This document shows positions 26,940-35,923 of a DNA stretch of 53,408 nt, piece by piece (positions within the stretch are counted from its first letter, which is position 1; every line of letters starts with the position of its first letter). Source of the stretch: Pedobacter sp. V48 (GTDB taxonomy: Bacteria; Bacteroidota; Bacteroidia; Sphingobacteriales; Sphingobacteriaceae); assembly GCF_000523515.1 (NCBI RefSeq), contig NZ_AWRU01000034.1, positions 268,400 through 321,807 of the forward strand. The letters run 5' to 3'. Under the pieces are notes generated by a model. The model saw only the letters and a list, made by a program, of their open reading frames with translations. It did no database searches and had not been told where the DNA came from. Position numbers and translations under genes: made by a program.

Positions 26940-27881
26940 TCATTTATTGTCTTTTTTGCCCTGAACAACCAATTTAATTTCGCTTGAGTGGGGTATTCCT
27001 AGTGTTTTTCCCGGTGTAACCTTCAGTAGATTTTGGAGATAGACGTTGATAATTGCTTCTAATGACTTTTTTCGCGCCTCTTTATATTCAGGCATATCGT
27101 TTCTAAATGAAGTTAAATACATTTTGCCATTAGCGTTTACAAGCACATTAAATTCGTACGCAAAGTCCTTGTAAGCCTTATCAATGTCGATGCGATAGTT
27201 TGGAAATAAATAGTCGTAGGATTGTGTTCTACCCATAAAAGGATCAACGGTTGTCGTTTTTTTAACCTTAATGAGCTTGCTTACCGGGGTAAGCGCTACC
27301 GGCTGCCGGCCAGCAAAAGCACTATCTAAATTTTGCGGGTTGCGATTTGATCTTGCAGAGAGCCATTGAACATAAAGTGTATCGGCTTTGGAGGGTTTTT
27401 GCAGCTCCTCTGCAGTTGTTTTTAGTATATTTTTTATATAATTATCGGAATAGTAAGTTATGTTAACATCAGACCTGATGTCTTTCGAGATTTCCTTTTT
27501 TTGAAGATGAAGCCTTTGAAATACAAGGCTATCTTTACTTACTTTTTTTATCCGGAAATATTCATTTGCAAAATTATATACATCGCCATGATCAAACATG
27601 AGAAAAAAAGGCTGCATTTTTTTCTTTTGAGGGCTATAAGCCATCACCGTGTCGTTTGATTTAAACTGGATAATCCATGACGGTTCCTGCTGGAATCCCA
27701 TTTCATTAAAAGAAAGGCCATTACTAAATCTGCGCTTTACTTCCTGATATCTAATTCCAATGATTGAGTCAAATGAAAGCTTTTTTACAACTTTTTTCTC
27801 CTCTTTAGGGTTGTTGCAGGCATAAGATGTAGTGAGTAAGATTAAGCTGAATATTATTTTAAAACGGGGTATCTTCGTCAT
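26940..27881 (-). CDS. Conserved lipoprotein of unknown function
   Basis: The 313-residue protein has a type II signal peptide (hydrophobic 8-18, lipobox-like SYAC with Cys22) and then a charged mature region starting NNPKEEKKVVKK. The middle part is mixed alpha/beta. The last about 90 residues (FNVLVNANGKMYL...ALEAIINVYLQNLL... KTLGIPHSSEIKLVV in outline) vaguely resemble the TonB C-terminal fold, but I would not assign that. No catalytic motif is seen. It follows the aspartic protease gene by 18 bp, so the two may be an envelope operon. Confidence 0.7.
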   Translation of the reverse strand: MTKIPRFKIIFSLILLTTSYACNNPKEEKKVVKKLSFDSIIGIRYQEVKRRFSNGLSFNEMGFQQEPSWIIQFKSNDTVMAYSPQKKKMQPFFLMFDHGDVYNFANEYFRIKKVSKDSLVFQRLHLQKKEISKDIRSDVNITYYSDNYIKNILKTTAEELQKPSKADTLYVQWLSARSNRNPQNLDSAFAGRQPVALTPVSKLIKVKKTTTVDPFMGRTQSYDYLFPNYRIDIDKAYKDFAYEFNVLVNANGKMYLTSFRNDMPEYKEARKKSLEAIINVYLQNLLKVTPGKTLGIPHSSEIKLVVQGKKDNK

Positions 27882-27899
27882 ATTTGTAAAAATAAATAT

Positions 27900-29153
27900 T
27901 TATATCCGTTTCTTCAATTTTATAAGTTTGATAAGCAGCTCTCCATTTCTGTTTATAGAAAGGAAAATGCCCCTGCCATCTCCGGAGCGCAATGTTTTGG
28001 TGATGTCATTAAGGTTTAGGGTCTTGGCGCTAGAAAAATTGATGGATATAATTTCATCTCCTTCATGTATTCCTGCCTGCTGGGCGGGAGAATTGGGTTC
28101 AATTCTGCTAATGAAATATCGCTTGTTTGGGTCTTCTTCAACATAGACTTCGATACCCGACATATCGTGTTCAAACGGCCGTTTGAAGGATTGATTCTGT
28201 TTGAGGTACATGATTTCATTTGCATAATCAAAAGTAACATTGAACCGACTTAGTATGTCGGCCCCCAGATTGCCATTTCGGTTTAAAATAAACGTTTTTG
28301 CCGCTACATCATCATAAATGGGATAGGAAGAAATGACATCCTTTAATACGAAGTTTCCTATCCTTATTTTAGGTACACGGCCAACATTTCCGCTAATTGG
28401 GCCACTTAATCCAATTCCCAGGTTTGCCGGAATTGAATTTGCCGGAACAGGGAAGGGCTTTTCGTTTAAGGTTTCCAGCGAAATGGCATGGCTGGCGCCA
28501 TTATCAACAACAACTTTTGCATTTATTATGCCCAATTCTTTGGTGTCTAGCTCTACGTTGATATAGGGCTTGTTGTTGATTATTTGCAAGGGAACAATAT
28601 CTCCTTTTATTTTCTTTTTAGTTCCGGGCAGGCTAAAGATTACTCTTTTAGAAGAGTAGTTAATTTCGACGGTAAAGCTATTGAAGAAATAGTACCCCAA
28701 AAGGCCATAAATTCTGATGCCCATAAAATTTGAGAGACCTAAAATATCTGTTTTTAATATTGCTGCAGGGATGTAGTCGATGCTTGCTTTGCCTACTTTA
28801 GCTGAGAGTTCATTGGTAAGAAAAGCGTCGATTTCTATTCCTTTACCGAGACCCGTTATTTTAATAGGACGAAGATCTTTAAGGTTTAAATCTTTAACAA
28901 TTGTAGTATCTGTGATCACTAACGGTCCTACACCGGTATCAAGAATGAAGTTGTACGGTCCTTTATTGTTAATGTATAAAGGAATAATAATTAAGTTCCG
29001 GATAAGGGTAAAATTGACAGCGCCTTTTGTACGAGAACCATGAAAACTAAATTGCTGGGCTTTTAAGGCATATGCACAGCAAATTCCAATTATTATGGAA
29101 ATCAGAATAACTTTTAAGAAAAAGAAATTAACGGTACGCATAAGCGAATTCAT
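27900..29153 (-). CDS. Secreted retropepsin-like aspartic protease with PDZ domain
   Basis: The 417-residue protein has an N-terminal signal or anchor helix (about 12-30). Two retropepsin-like halves follow: FILDTGVGPLVI with Asp72-Thr-Gly, and VVDNGASHAIS with Asp217-Asn-Gly-Ala-Ser. Each supplies one catalytic Asp. A PDZ domain follows (about 330-405: ISRIEPNSPAQQAGIHEGDEIISIN). This fits clan AA aspartyl protease-PDZ proteins of Bacteroidota, acting in the periplasm or outside; substrates are unknown. It is divergent from dacB with only 29 bp between, and that gap contains a 19-bp palindrome. Confidence 0.85.
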   Translation of the reverse strand: MNSLMRTVNFFFLKVILISIIIGICCAYALKAQQFSFHGSRTKGAVNFTLIRNLIIIPLYINNKGPYNFILDTGVGPLVITDTTIVKDLNLKDLRPIKITGLGKGIEIDAFLTNELSAKVGKASIDYIPAAILKTDILGLSNFMGIRIYGLLGYYFFNSFTVEINYSSKRVIFSLPGTKKKIKGDIVPLQIINNKPYINVELDTKELGIINAKVVVDNGASHAISLETLNEKPFPVPANSIPANLGIGLSGPISGNVGRVPKIRIGNFVLKDVISSYPIYDDVAAKTFILNRNGNLGADILSRFNVTFDYANEIMYLKQNQSFKRPFEHDMSGIEVYVEEDPNKRYFISRIEPNSPAQQAGIHEGDEIISINFSSAKTLNLNDITKTLRSGDGRGIFLSINRNGELLIKLIKLKKRI

Positions 29154-29156
29154 TGA

Positions 29157-29175
29157 ACTAATTTAATAAATTAGT
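29157..29175. promoter_or_regulatory. 19-bp palindrome between divergent aspartic protease and dacB genes
   Basis: The sequence ACTAATTTAATAAATTAGT is a perfect palindrome with 9-bp arms about one central base. It fills most of the 29-bp gap between the two start codons. Its position suits an operator controlling both genes, but no regulator is known and AT-rich palindromes can arise by chance. Confidence 0.35.
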
Positions 29176-29182
29176 AGTCAGT

Positions 29183-30514
29183 ATGTGTAGATCTGAATTT
29201 AAAATTAAAAGCTTGTTTCTTTTATTGGTTGTCTGTGGAGGCTTTTTTTTAAGCGGATGCTCTATTGACCGGCGTATGGCCAGAAAGGTGAATAGTCTTT
29301 TTAAACAGTCTGAGGGGCTAAAAAAACACTATGTGGGGTTTGCTTTATACGATATGTCTGCCGATAAAATGGTGTTTGAAAATAACGCTGATAAATATTT
29401 TACTCCGGCATCAAATACTAAATTATTTACTTTTTATGGGGGACTAAAAATGACCCCGGATTCAATTCCCGCCTTGCGGTATGTTGAACGTGGAGATTCC
29501 CTTATATTTTGGGGGACAGGAGACCCCTCTTTTTTACAAATCCAGTTAAAAGGAATCAAGGCTTTCGATTTCCTGAAAGCTACAAATAAAAGACTCTTTT
29601 TTGCGTATGGAAGATATAAGGGTGATTTTTATGGAAAGGGTTGGCAATGGGATGATTACAATGATTATTATCAGGCAGAGATTAATGAGTTCCCGATTAT
29701 GGGGAACCTGGTGGAAATTAATGAGGAGAATGGTAAATTGAAGGTTTCGCCTACGTTGTTTGCTGATTGTGTAGGCCAGGATTCTTCAATAAAAGATACT
29801 TCTTTCCTTGTAAAGAGGGATTTCAATGAAAATAGATTTAATTATCCGCCAGTAACTGTGCCTTTGGGATATAAGCAGTCTGTGCCGTATAAAGTTAGTT
29901 TGCAAACAACGTTAGCCTTATTGTCGGATACCCTTGGAAAAAAGGTTGAATTAGTTAACATGGATATGCCAGCCAATGCATCAACTTTGTATTCTTTAAA
30001 ATCGGATTCTGTTTTTAAAGAGATGATGGTTCCAAGTGACAATTTTATTGCCGAACAGTTACTTCTGGTATATTCCAATCAGATTGGTGAGAAATTGAGT
30101 GCAGAGACTGCAATCCAGCACATCGAAAAAACTTATTTAGAGGAGCTACAGGACAAGCCCGTATGGATTGATGGTTCAGGTCTGTCCAGGTATAATTTAT
30201 TCACTCCAAGGGATATTGTTAAGCTTCTGGAGCTTATTTACAAAGAGGTGAATGATCAAAAGAGACTATTTGCGATGCTCCCGGCTGGAGGGAAGAGCGG
30301 AACTTTAAAAAATGCCTATCCTAAAACCAATGATCCCTTTGTTTTTGGCAAAACAGGAACGTTATCGAATGTTCATTGTCAGAGCGGTTATGTTGTGACC
30401 AAAAAAAACAAGGTATATCTGTTCTCTTTTATGAACAATAATTTTGTTTCGTCGACAACCGGGGTGAGAAATGAGATGGGCAAAATTATAACCTACGTGC
30501 ACGAAAACTTTTAG
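29183..30514 (+). CDS. dacB: D-alanyl-D-alanine carboxypeptidase/endopeptidase, PBP4 family (S13)
   Basis: The 443-residue lipoprotein (lipobox FLSGC, Cys26) removes the terminal D-Ala from peptidoglycan stems or cuts cross-links. The penicillin-binding motifs are all present: SNTK (SxxK) at 77-80, SDN at 295-297 and KTG at 390-392. The extra domain between the first two motifs is shorter than in E. coli PBP4. It is convergent with the VanX-like dipeptidase and next to alanine dehydrogenase, suggesting shared use of cell-wall D-Ala. The start at 29183 is the only one that keeps the whole signal peptide. Confidence 0.92.
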   Translation: MCRSEFKIKSLFLLLVVCGGFFLSGCSIDRRMARKVNSLFKQSEGLKKHYVGFALYDMSADKMVFENNADKYFTPASNTKLFTFYGGLKMTPDSIPALRYVERGDSLIFWGTGDPSFLQIQLKGIKAFDFLKATNKRLFFAYGRYKGDFYGKGWQWDDYNDYYQAEINEFPIMGNLVEINEENGKLKVSPTLFADCVGQDSSIKDTSFLVKRDFNENRFNYPPVTVPLGYKQSVPYKVSLQTTLALLSDTLGKKVELVNMDMPANASTLYSLKSDSVFKEMMVPSDNFIAEQLLLVYSNQIGEKLSAETAIQHIEKTYLEELQDKPVWIDGSGLSRYNLFTPRDIVKLLELIYKEVNDQKRLFAMLPAGGKSGTLKNAYPKTNDPFVFGKTGTLSNVHCQSGYVVTKKNKVYLFSFMNNNFVSSTTGVRNEMGKIITYVHENF

Positions 30515-30516
30515 GG

Positions 30517-31203
30517 TTATAGCTTTTCAAATGGGATATCCATTAGGGGATATTTTTTCCATCCGACGAAATCAAAATGCCACCATTCGTTTGTTATTAC
30601 ACGGAATCCATAGGCCTGCATTGTTGCTATCAGTAATGTTCTGTTTTTTATTACTAAGGCTGGCAAGTTTGAATAAGATGGTGAGGCTTGGGCGGCAAAA
30701 CTGTCGTACGATGTTGGCATTTGAAGTTCTTTTCCTGTTTTTAAATCGATAAGTGTTAAGTCGATGGCACAGCCTCGGTTGTGTTTAGATCCTTTTTTAG
30801 GGTTAGCGACAAAATTTTTGTCTTTAGCTTTTTGGTAGAAAGCAAGTGTAATGGTATATGGTCGATATGCATCAAAGATTTTTAAGCCATAGCCTTTTTT
30901 GTTGAGGGCTAATTGTATCTTTTTTAGCTGTTCAACAACAGGTTTCCTGGCAAAAGCCCGAGCCTCTTTGTACATCACCTGATTCATGAAATTATTTTTG
31001 GTGGCGTACCTGATGTCGAGCTTAATATTCGGAATTGCTTTTTTGATTTCTATTAGTTCATTCTTTGGGTCTTTAGCATAAGATGATTGGTAGTCTTCAT
31101 ATGAATTGATGACCTGTAAACCGTAAGGATTGGTCTTAAGCTTTTGCGCTTCTGTGCGTGACGCGAAAATGAACAACAGTAACAGATACAGGTATTTCTT
31201 CAT
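30517..31203 (-). CDS. D-Ala-D-Ala dipeptidase (VanX/DdpX family, M15D)
   Basis: The 228-residue protein has a type I signal peptide (about 1-19, ending EAQ) and so acts outside the cytoplasm, unlike VanX itself. The M15D zinc site is complete: SKHNRGCAIDLTLID gives His141 and Asp148, and NEWWHFDF gives catalytic Glu206 and zinc ligand His209. Arg114 in DAYRPY matches the VanX active-site arginine. It would split D-Ala-D-Ala released from cell walls. It starts 8 bp after alanine dehydrogenase on the same strand. Vancomycin resistance is not implied, since vanH and vanA are absent. Confidence 0.9.
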   Translation of the reverse strand: MKKYLYLLLLFIFASRTEAQKLKTNPYGLQVINSYEDYQSSYAKDPKNELIEIKKAIPNIKLDIRYATKNNFMNQVMYKEARAFARKPVVEQLKKIQLALNKKGYGLKIFDAYRPYTITLAFYQKAKDKNFVANPKKGSKHNRGCAIDLTLIDLKTGKELQMPTSYDSFAAQASPSYSNLPALVIKNRTLLIATMQAYGFRVITNEWWHFDFVGWKKYPLMDIPFEKL

Positions 31204-31211
31204 GCCAGGAA

Positions 31212-32438
31212 CTATTGATTTGAGACTACAAGCAGCTCAATGTCCTTGTATGGAAGATTATACATGTTAGCGAGGTCTTTGTTCGTTAGATGCCCCTGAT
31301 AAATGTATAGCGCTTCTCTGATGCCGGGCTTGCTCCAAACCACATTCATTAATCCTCCCATATCACCTATATCTACAAGAATTGGTGTAAATATATTTGT
31401 GAGGGCATAAGATGCAGTGCGAGGTACCCTTGAAGCAATATTGGGAACGCAATAGTGTATTACATCATGTTTCCTAAACACAGGATCCTTATGATTGGTG
31501 ACCTCAGAAGTTTCGAAACAACCGCCCTGGTCTATGCTTACATCTATTACAACAGAATTGGGTTTCATTCGGGTTACGGTTTCCTCCATTACAATGCATG
31601 GGCTTCTTCCGTGGGTTGCTCTGATGGCTCCAATGACAACATCGCAGGTAGTAATTGCTTTGCCAAGAACTATTGGCTGCATTACAGAGGTGAATACACG
31701 GCTCCCCAGGTTATTTTGAAGGCGCCTTAAGCGATAGATGGAGCTGTCGAATACTTTTACCTCCGCGCCTAGCGCAAGGGCTGTACGCGCGGCATATTCT
31801 CCAACGGTTCCTGCGCCAAGAATTACAATCTCGGTTGGTGGAACGCCCGTAAAACCTCCAAGCATCAGTCCTTTTCCTCCTGTTACATTGCTGAGGTATT
31901 CTGCGGCGATGAAAATAGAGGTTGCTCCAACAATTTCACTCATTGCACGCACTACGCTTAGAATATTTCCTTCATCTCTAAGGTTTTCAAAGCAAATGGC
32001 ATTGATTTTCTTATTAAGAAGTGCTTTTAGATAGGTTTCTTTTAGTCCGCCCATTTGAAGCGCCGATATTAAAGTCTGCCCTTTGTGCATGAGGGCAACC
32101 TCTTCTAAAGTGGGCGGGGCTATTTTAACCAGTATATCAGCATTAAATACATCTTTTTTATTAAAAGAGATGATCGCACCCTGTTCGCTATAGTCGTTAT
32201 CAGAAAAATTTGAACCAACGCCAGCGCCGGTTTCAATTATAACTTTATGCCCATTGTTAACCAAGAGAGCAACAGATAAAGGAGTCAGTGCAATTCGGTT
32301 TTCCTGGAATGAGATTTCTTTTGGAATGCCAATATACAAACTATTGCTTTTCTGACTGGTTTCTGACATTGTCTCTTTGGGTTGTAGAAGCCCTTTTTGA
32401 GCAATTGAGGCCATACCTTCGCGTAATCCTGTAGCCAT
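31212..32438 (-). CDS. ald: Alanine dehydrogenase (AlaDH/PNT family)
   Basis: This NAD-dependent enzyme interconverts L-alanine and pyruvate plus ammonia. The 408-residue protein has a longer N-terminus (about 33 residues) than classical Ald, and then GIPKEISFQENRIALTP, the substrate-binding start of the family. GQTLISALQMGGL, the Rossmann motif VVILGAGTVGEYAARTA and GAIRATHGRSP follow. The Bacteroidota group to which this belongs is divergent from B. subtilis Ald, so transhydrogenase-like activity is an outside possibility. It is co-transcribed with the VanX-like dipeptidase, which links it to use of peptide-derived alanine. Confidence 0.87.
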   Translation of the reverse strand: MATGLREGMASIAQKGLLQPKETMSETSQKSNSLYIGIPKEISFQENRIALTPLSVALLVNNGHKVIIETGAGVGSNFSDNDYSEQGAIISFNKKDVFNADILVKIAPPTLEEVALMHKGQTLISALQMGGLKETYLKALLNKKINAICFENLRDEGNILSVVRAMSEIVGATSIFIAAEYLSNVTGGKGLMLGGFTGVPPTEIVILGAGTVGEYAARTALALGAEVKVFDSSIYRLRRLQNNLGSRVFTSVMQPIVLGKAITTCDVVIGAIRATHGRSPCIVMEETVTRMKPNSVVIDVSIDQGGCFETSEVTNHKDPVFRKHDVIHYCVPNIASRVPRTASYALTNIFTPILVDIGDMGGLMNVVWSKPGIREALYIYQGHLTNKDLANMYNLPYKDIELLVVSNQ

Positions 32439-32503
32439 ATTTGTTTATGTGATATTTTAGCTTGAAATTAAGAAAAATAACCTAAAAATCAGGGTTTGCC
32501 ATT

Positions 32504-32920
32504 TTATATTTTATTGATCGAGAGTATCCTCTCGTTTTCACTTAACATTTTGATCTCGACTTTAATATAGTGCTCCGGCAAAAGTTCTTCAACTTTTTCA
32601 GGCCATTCAATAAAGCAGGTGTTTCCTGAAAAAAAATACTCTTCGTAGCCAATATCGTATGCCTCCTGGAGGTTTTTAATACGATAGAAATCAAAATGAT
32701 AAAAGGTATTGCCTTTTCCCTCGTATTCGTTTACAATGGAAAAGGTTGGACTGGAAACCAGTTCTTTTACGCCAAGAGCCTTGGCTATGACCTTAATAAA
32801 AGTTGTTTTTCCAGTCCCCATGTCTCCTTCAAAAACAAATATTTTTTCAGTTCCGGCAAAATTTAACAGGGCAATAGCGGCTTGATCTAAATCAGATAAG
32901 CTGTTTACATTAATATTCAT
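32504..32920 (-). CDS. tsaE: tRNA threonylcarbamoyladenosine biosynthesis ATPase TsaE
   Basis: TsaE is the P-loop ATPase that supports TsaB/TsaD in making t6A37 in tRNAs that read ANN codons. The 138-residue protein has GDMGTGKTTF (Walker A, 32-41), SSPTFSIVNEYEG and FYHFDFYRI (Asp of the second motif), and CFIEWPEKVEELLP. Length is standard. It starts 2 bp after porX, so the two are co-transcribed. tsaB and tsaD are not in the window. Confidence 0.95.
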   Translation of the reverse strand: MNINVNSLSDLDQAAIALLNFAGTEKIFVFEGDMGTGKTTFIKVIAKALGVKELVSSPTFSIVNEYEGKGNTFYHFDFYRIKNLQEAYDIGYEEYFFSGNTCFIEWPEKVEELLPEHYIKVEIKMLSENERILSINKI

Positions 32921-32922
32921 TA

Positions 32923-34476
32923 CTATCTTGAACTGTATGTGGCAATTGGTATAATCATCTCTTCTAATGAAATACCTCCATGCTGGAAGGTTTCATTGTA
33001 ATAATTTACGAATTGGTTATAGTTGTTTTGGTAAACAAAATAACGGTCTTCTTTTGCAAAGATATAATTGGAGCTGATATTAATTTTTGGCAACTGGGCC
33101 TCATGAGGGTTTTTAATAAGGAAAACCTCTTTTGCATTAAAATTAAGGTTACGCCCTTGCTTGTATCGAAGATTCGTATTGGTATTTCTATCGCCAATAA
33201 CTTTGCTTGGATGTTTCACCCTTATTGTTCCGTGGTCTGTAGTAATGATCAGCTTAACATTCTTCTGAGATATTTTTTTCAAAAGATCCATTAATGGAGA
33301 ATGCTCAAACCATGAGAGGGTTAGTGAACGGTAGGCGGCGTCATCGTTAGCCAGCTCACGAATCATCTGCATGTCTGTTCTGGCATGCGATAGCATATCA
33401 ACAAAGTTATATACAATAGCGTTAAACTCGTTTTGCAGTAAATTGTTGACTTGCTCATTAAGGGCCTTCCCATCGTCGTAAGTTAATATCTTGTTGTAGC
33501 TGAATTTACAATCTTTACGCAAGCTTCGCTTAATCTGATCTGCCAAAAAGGCGCCTTCGTGCATGTTTTTTCCGCCTTCATCATCGTCGTTTTGCCATAA
33601 TCCAGGAAAGCGTTTTTCCATCTCCAGAGGCATTAGCCCGGAAAATATGGAATTACGTGCATATTGGGTTGCTGTAGGTAAGATACTTGAATACGTATCT
33701 TCCTCGTCCAAACGGAAATATTCCGTAATCAGGGGATTAATGATCCGCCATTGATCGTACCTTAAATTATCAATAAGGATAAAAAAGACAGGAACGTTGT
33801 TATTAATTAAAGGGAAAGCCTTTTTCTTTAATAACTCGTTTGAAAGCAACGGTGCTTTGCCTTTACCATTGACCCAGCCTAAGTAATGGTCTTCAATGAA
33901 TTTTGAGAACTGCATGTTTGCCTCTGACTTTTGCATTGTCAGAATCTCGTGCATTTGCGGGTCATCAAGTTTCTCCAGCTCTAGTTCCCAAAAAACTAAT
34001 TTTTTATAAACATCTACCCACTCTTCATAGCTTAACTTATCATTTAAAGTCATTCCCAAGCGTCTGAAGTCCTGTTGATAGGCCATAGAAGTTCTTTCGC
34101 TTACAAGGCGTTTATTGTCTATTATTTTCTTTATGGTTAATAAAACCTGCTTCGGGTTAACAGGCTTAATAAGGTAGTCATCTATTTTAGATCCAATGGC
34201 ATCTTCCATCAGGTTTTCTTCTTCGCTTTTGGTAATTAGTACAACCGGGACATCATTTCTGATGTTTTTTATTGCGGTAAGTGTTTCCAGACCACTCATG
34301 CCAGGCATGTTTTCGTCAAGAAAAACCAGGTCAAAGTGTTCTTTACCAAACGCTTCAAGGGCATCGTTACCGTTGGTGTATGTGGTAACATGATATCCTT
34401 TTTCGTTTAACAGTAATATATGTGGTTTTAATAAGTTTATCTCATCGTCGGCCCATAGAATCTTGGTTTCCTGCAT
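32923..34476 (-). CDS. porX: PorX-type response regulator with PglZ phosphatase domain
   Basis: The 517-residue protein has a receiver domain at 1-120, with acidic pair Asp10/Asp11 and phospho-acceptor Asp54 in FLDENMPG. A PglZ (alkaline-phosphatase superfamily) domain follows, with FFILIDNLRYDQW, LPTATQYARNSIFSG, VDMLSHAR, ITTDHGTIRV and FQHGGISLEEMIIPI carrying the metal-binding Asp/His set. In Porphyromonas gingivalis PorX, with PorY, controls the type IX secretion system and cleaves oligonucleotides. No porY or T9SS gene is in the window. tsaE follows after 2 bp. Confidence 0.93.
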   Translation of the reverse strand: MQETKILWADDEINLLKPHILLLNEKGYHVTTYTNGNDALEAFGKEHFDLVFLDENMPGMSGLETLTAIKNIRNDVPVVLITKSEEENLMEDAIGSKIDDYLIKPVNPKQVLLTIKKIIDNKRLVSERTSMAYQQDFRRLGMTLNDKLSYEEWVDVYKKLVFWELELEKLDDPQMHEILTMQKSEANMQFSKFIEDHYLGWVNGKGKAPLLSNELLKKKAFPLINNNVPVFFILIDNLRYDQWRIINPLITEYFRLDEEDTYSSILPTATQYARNSIFSGLMPLEMEKRFPGLWQNDDDEGGKNMHEGAFLADQIKRSLRKDCKFSYNKILTYDDGKALNEQVNNLLQNEFNAIVYNFVDMLSHARTDMQMIRELANDDAAYRSLTLSWFEHSPLMDLLKKISQKNVKLIITTDHGTIRVKHPSKVIGDRNTNTNLRYKQGRNLNFNAKEVFLIKNPHEAQLPKINISSNYIFAKEDRYFVYQNNYNQFVNYYNETFQHGGISLEEMIIPIATYSSR

Positions 34477-34580
34477 TATTGTATTTATATAATGTGAATT
34501 AATTTGTCAAAAAGAGACTGCGTCTTTCTTACTATGGATAAAAATAGCAATTTTTGTACCGTATAATTTATTTTTTAGGA

Positions 34581-35804
34581 TTGAACAAAAAGAAAATAAT
34601 AAATGATCCTGTTTATGGTTTCATAAATATTCCTTCAGAAATAGTATTTGATCTCATCTCTCATCCTTATTTTCAAAGGCTGAGGTATATAAAGCAATTG
34701 GGGATGACCCATTTGGTGTATCCGGGTGCATTGCATACCCGATTTCACCATGCTTTAGGGGCAATGCATCTGATGGGATTGGCTATCGAAATTTTAAGAA
34801 GCAAAGGGCACGAGATTAATAAGGAGGAAGAAGAGGCTGCCACAATTGCAATCTTACTACATGACATCGGACATGGACCTTTTTCGCATGCGCTTGAGTA
34901 TTCGTTGGTTAACGGCATAAAGCACGAAGACATTTCCATGCTCATTATGGAAAAGCTTAACGCAGAGTTTGGCGGAAGATTAACTCCGGCAATTGATATT
35001 TTTAAAGGAAAATACCATAAGACCTTTCTGGCTCAACTCGTTTCCGGTCAGTTGGATCTAGATAGAATGGATTACCTGAACCGGGATAGCTTTTTTACCG
35101 GAGTAAGTGAAGGCGTAATTAGTTTTGACCGCATCATTAAGATGTTTAACGTGCTGGATGATAACCTGGTAATTGAAGAAAAGGGCATTTATTCGATAGA
35201 GAACTTTTTGATTTCGAGACGACTGATGTATTGGCAGGTTTATTTACATAAAACGGTTATTGCAGGAGAAATGGTGCTGGTGAAAATTTTGAAACGCGCT
35301 AAGGAACTTGCTGTTCGGGGAGAAGCTCTTTTTGCAACACCCGCACTTCAACATTTTTTAATAAATGACGTTACGGAGACAAGTTTCTTTTCTGAAGAGA
35401 TTCATTTATCTATGTTCGTCCAACTTGATGATCAGGACATTTTTGCTTCCATTAAAGTTTGGTGTGACCATCCGGACAGGATATTGGCCCAATTGTGTAA
35501 AATGCTTACCAATAGGAATCTTTATAAAGTTGAAATTACAAATGATGCCCCAGATGAAAACAGAGTAGCTGTGCTTAAGGAGAATACAGCAGAATTTCTA
35601 AAACTTAATAATGATGAAGTGTCCTATTTTGTTTTTACAGATGTAATAAGAAACAGGGCATATGATGCCGGCAACAGCAATATTAATATCCTATTAAAAA
35701 ACAATATCATAATTGATATTGCAAAAGCATCAGATTTATCTAACTTAGAATCTTTAGACAAAACAGTGAAAAAGCACATACTTTGCTACCCGAGAATTAT
35801 TTAG
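34581..35804 (+). CDS. HD-domain phosphohydrolase (dGTPase-like)
   Basis: The 407-residue protein has an N-terminal HD domain: HTRFHHALG (Arg54, His56/57), LLHDIGHGPFSHALE with His94-Asp95, and QLDLDRMDYLNRDSFFTG with the distal Asp. This matches the SAMHD1/dGTPase branch of HD hydrolases, so a deoxynucleotide triphosphohydrolase role is plausible but unproven. The family opening is NKKKIINDPVYGFI, which points to a TTG start at 34581 next to AGGA. The frame is also open to another TTG at 34554. It ends 119 bp before lpxD, which has its own promoter. Confidence 0.85.
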   Translation: MNKKKIINDPVYGFINIPSEIVFDLISHPYFQRLRYIKQLGMTHLVYPGALHTRFHHALGAMHLMGLAIEILRSKGHEINKEEEEAATIAILLHDIGHGPFSHALEYSLVNGIKHEDISMLIMEKLNAEFGGRLTPAIDIFKGKYHKTFLAQLVSGQLDLDRMDYLNRDSFFTGVSEGVISFDRIIKMFNVLDDNLVIEEKGIYSIENFLISRRLMYWQVYLHKTVIAGEMVLVKILKRAKELAVRGEALFATPALQHFLINDVTETSFFSEEIHLSMFVQLDDQDIFASIKVWCDHPDRILAQLCKMLTNRNLYKVEITNDAPDENRVAVLKENTAEFLKLNNDEVSYFVFTDVIRNRAYDAGNSNINILLKNNIIIDIAKASDLSNLESLDKTVKKHILCYPRII

Positions 35805-35888
35805 CATATTTTAACAAAATAATTAATTTTTAATCCCGTTTTTAGTTTCTTAATCTAAGATGGAATTATAATAACCTAAATAGGTTTA

Positions 35889-35919
35889 TTTGTTCATATC
35901 AATTTAACATATAACTTTG
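35889..35919 (+). promoter_or_regulatory. Promoter of the lpxD-lpxC/fabZ-lpxA operon
   Basis: TTTG at 35889-35892, a 19-bp spacer and TAACTTTG at 35912-35919 match both Bacteroidota consensus boxes at the expected spacing. The predicted start, about 5 nt past the last G, is the A of the lpxD ATG at 35924, so the mRNA would be leaderless. Confidence 0.75.
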
Positions 35920-35923
35920 TAAA

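Noticed and set aside
30517..31203. Vancomycin-resistance gene vanX
   Set aside because: The protein is exported and has no vanH or vanA neighbours; wall recycling or scavenging is a better reading.
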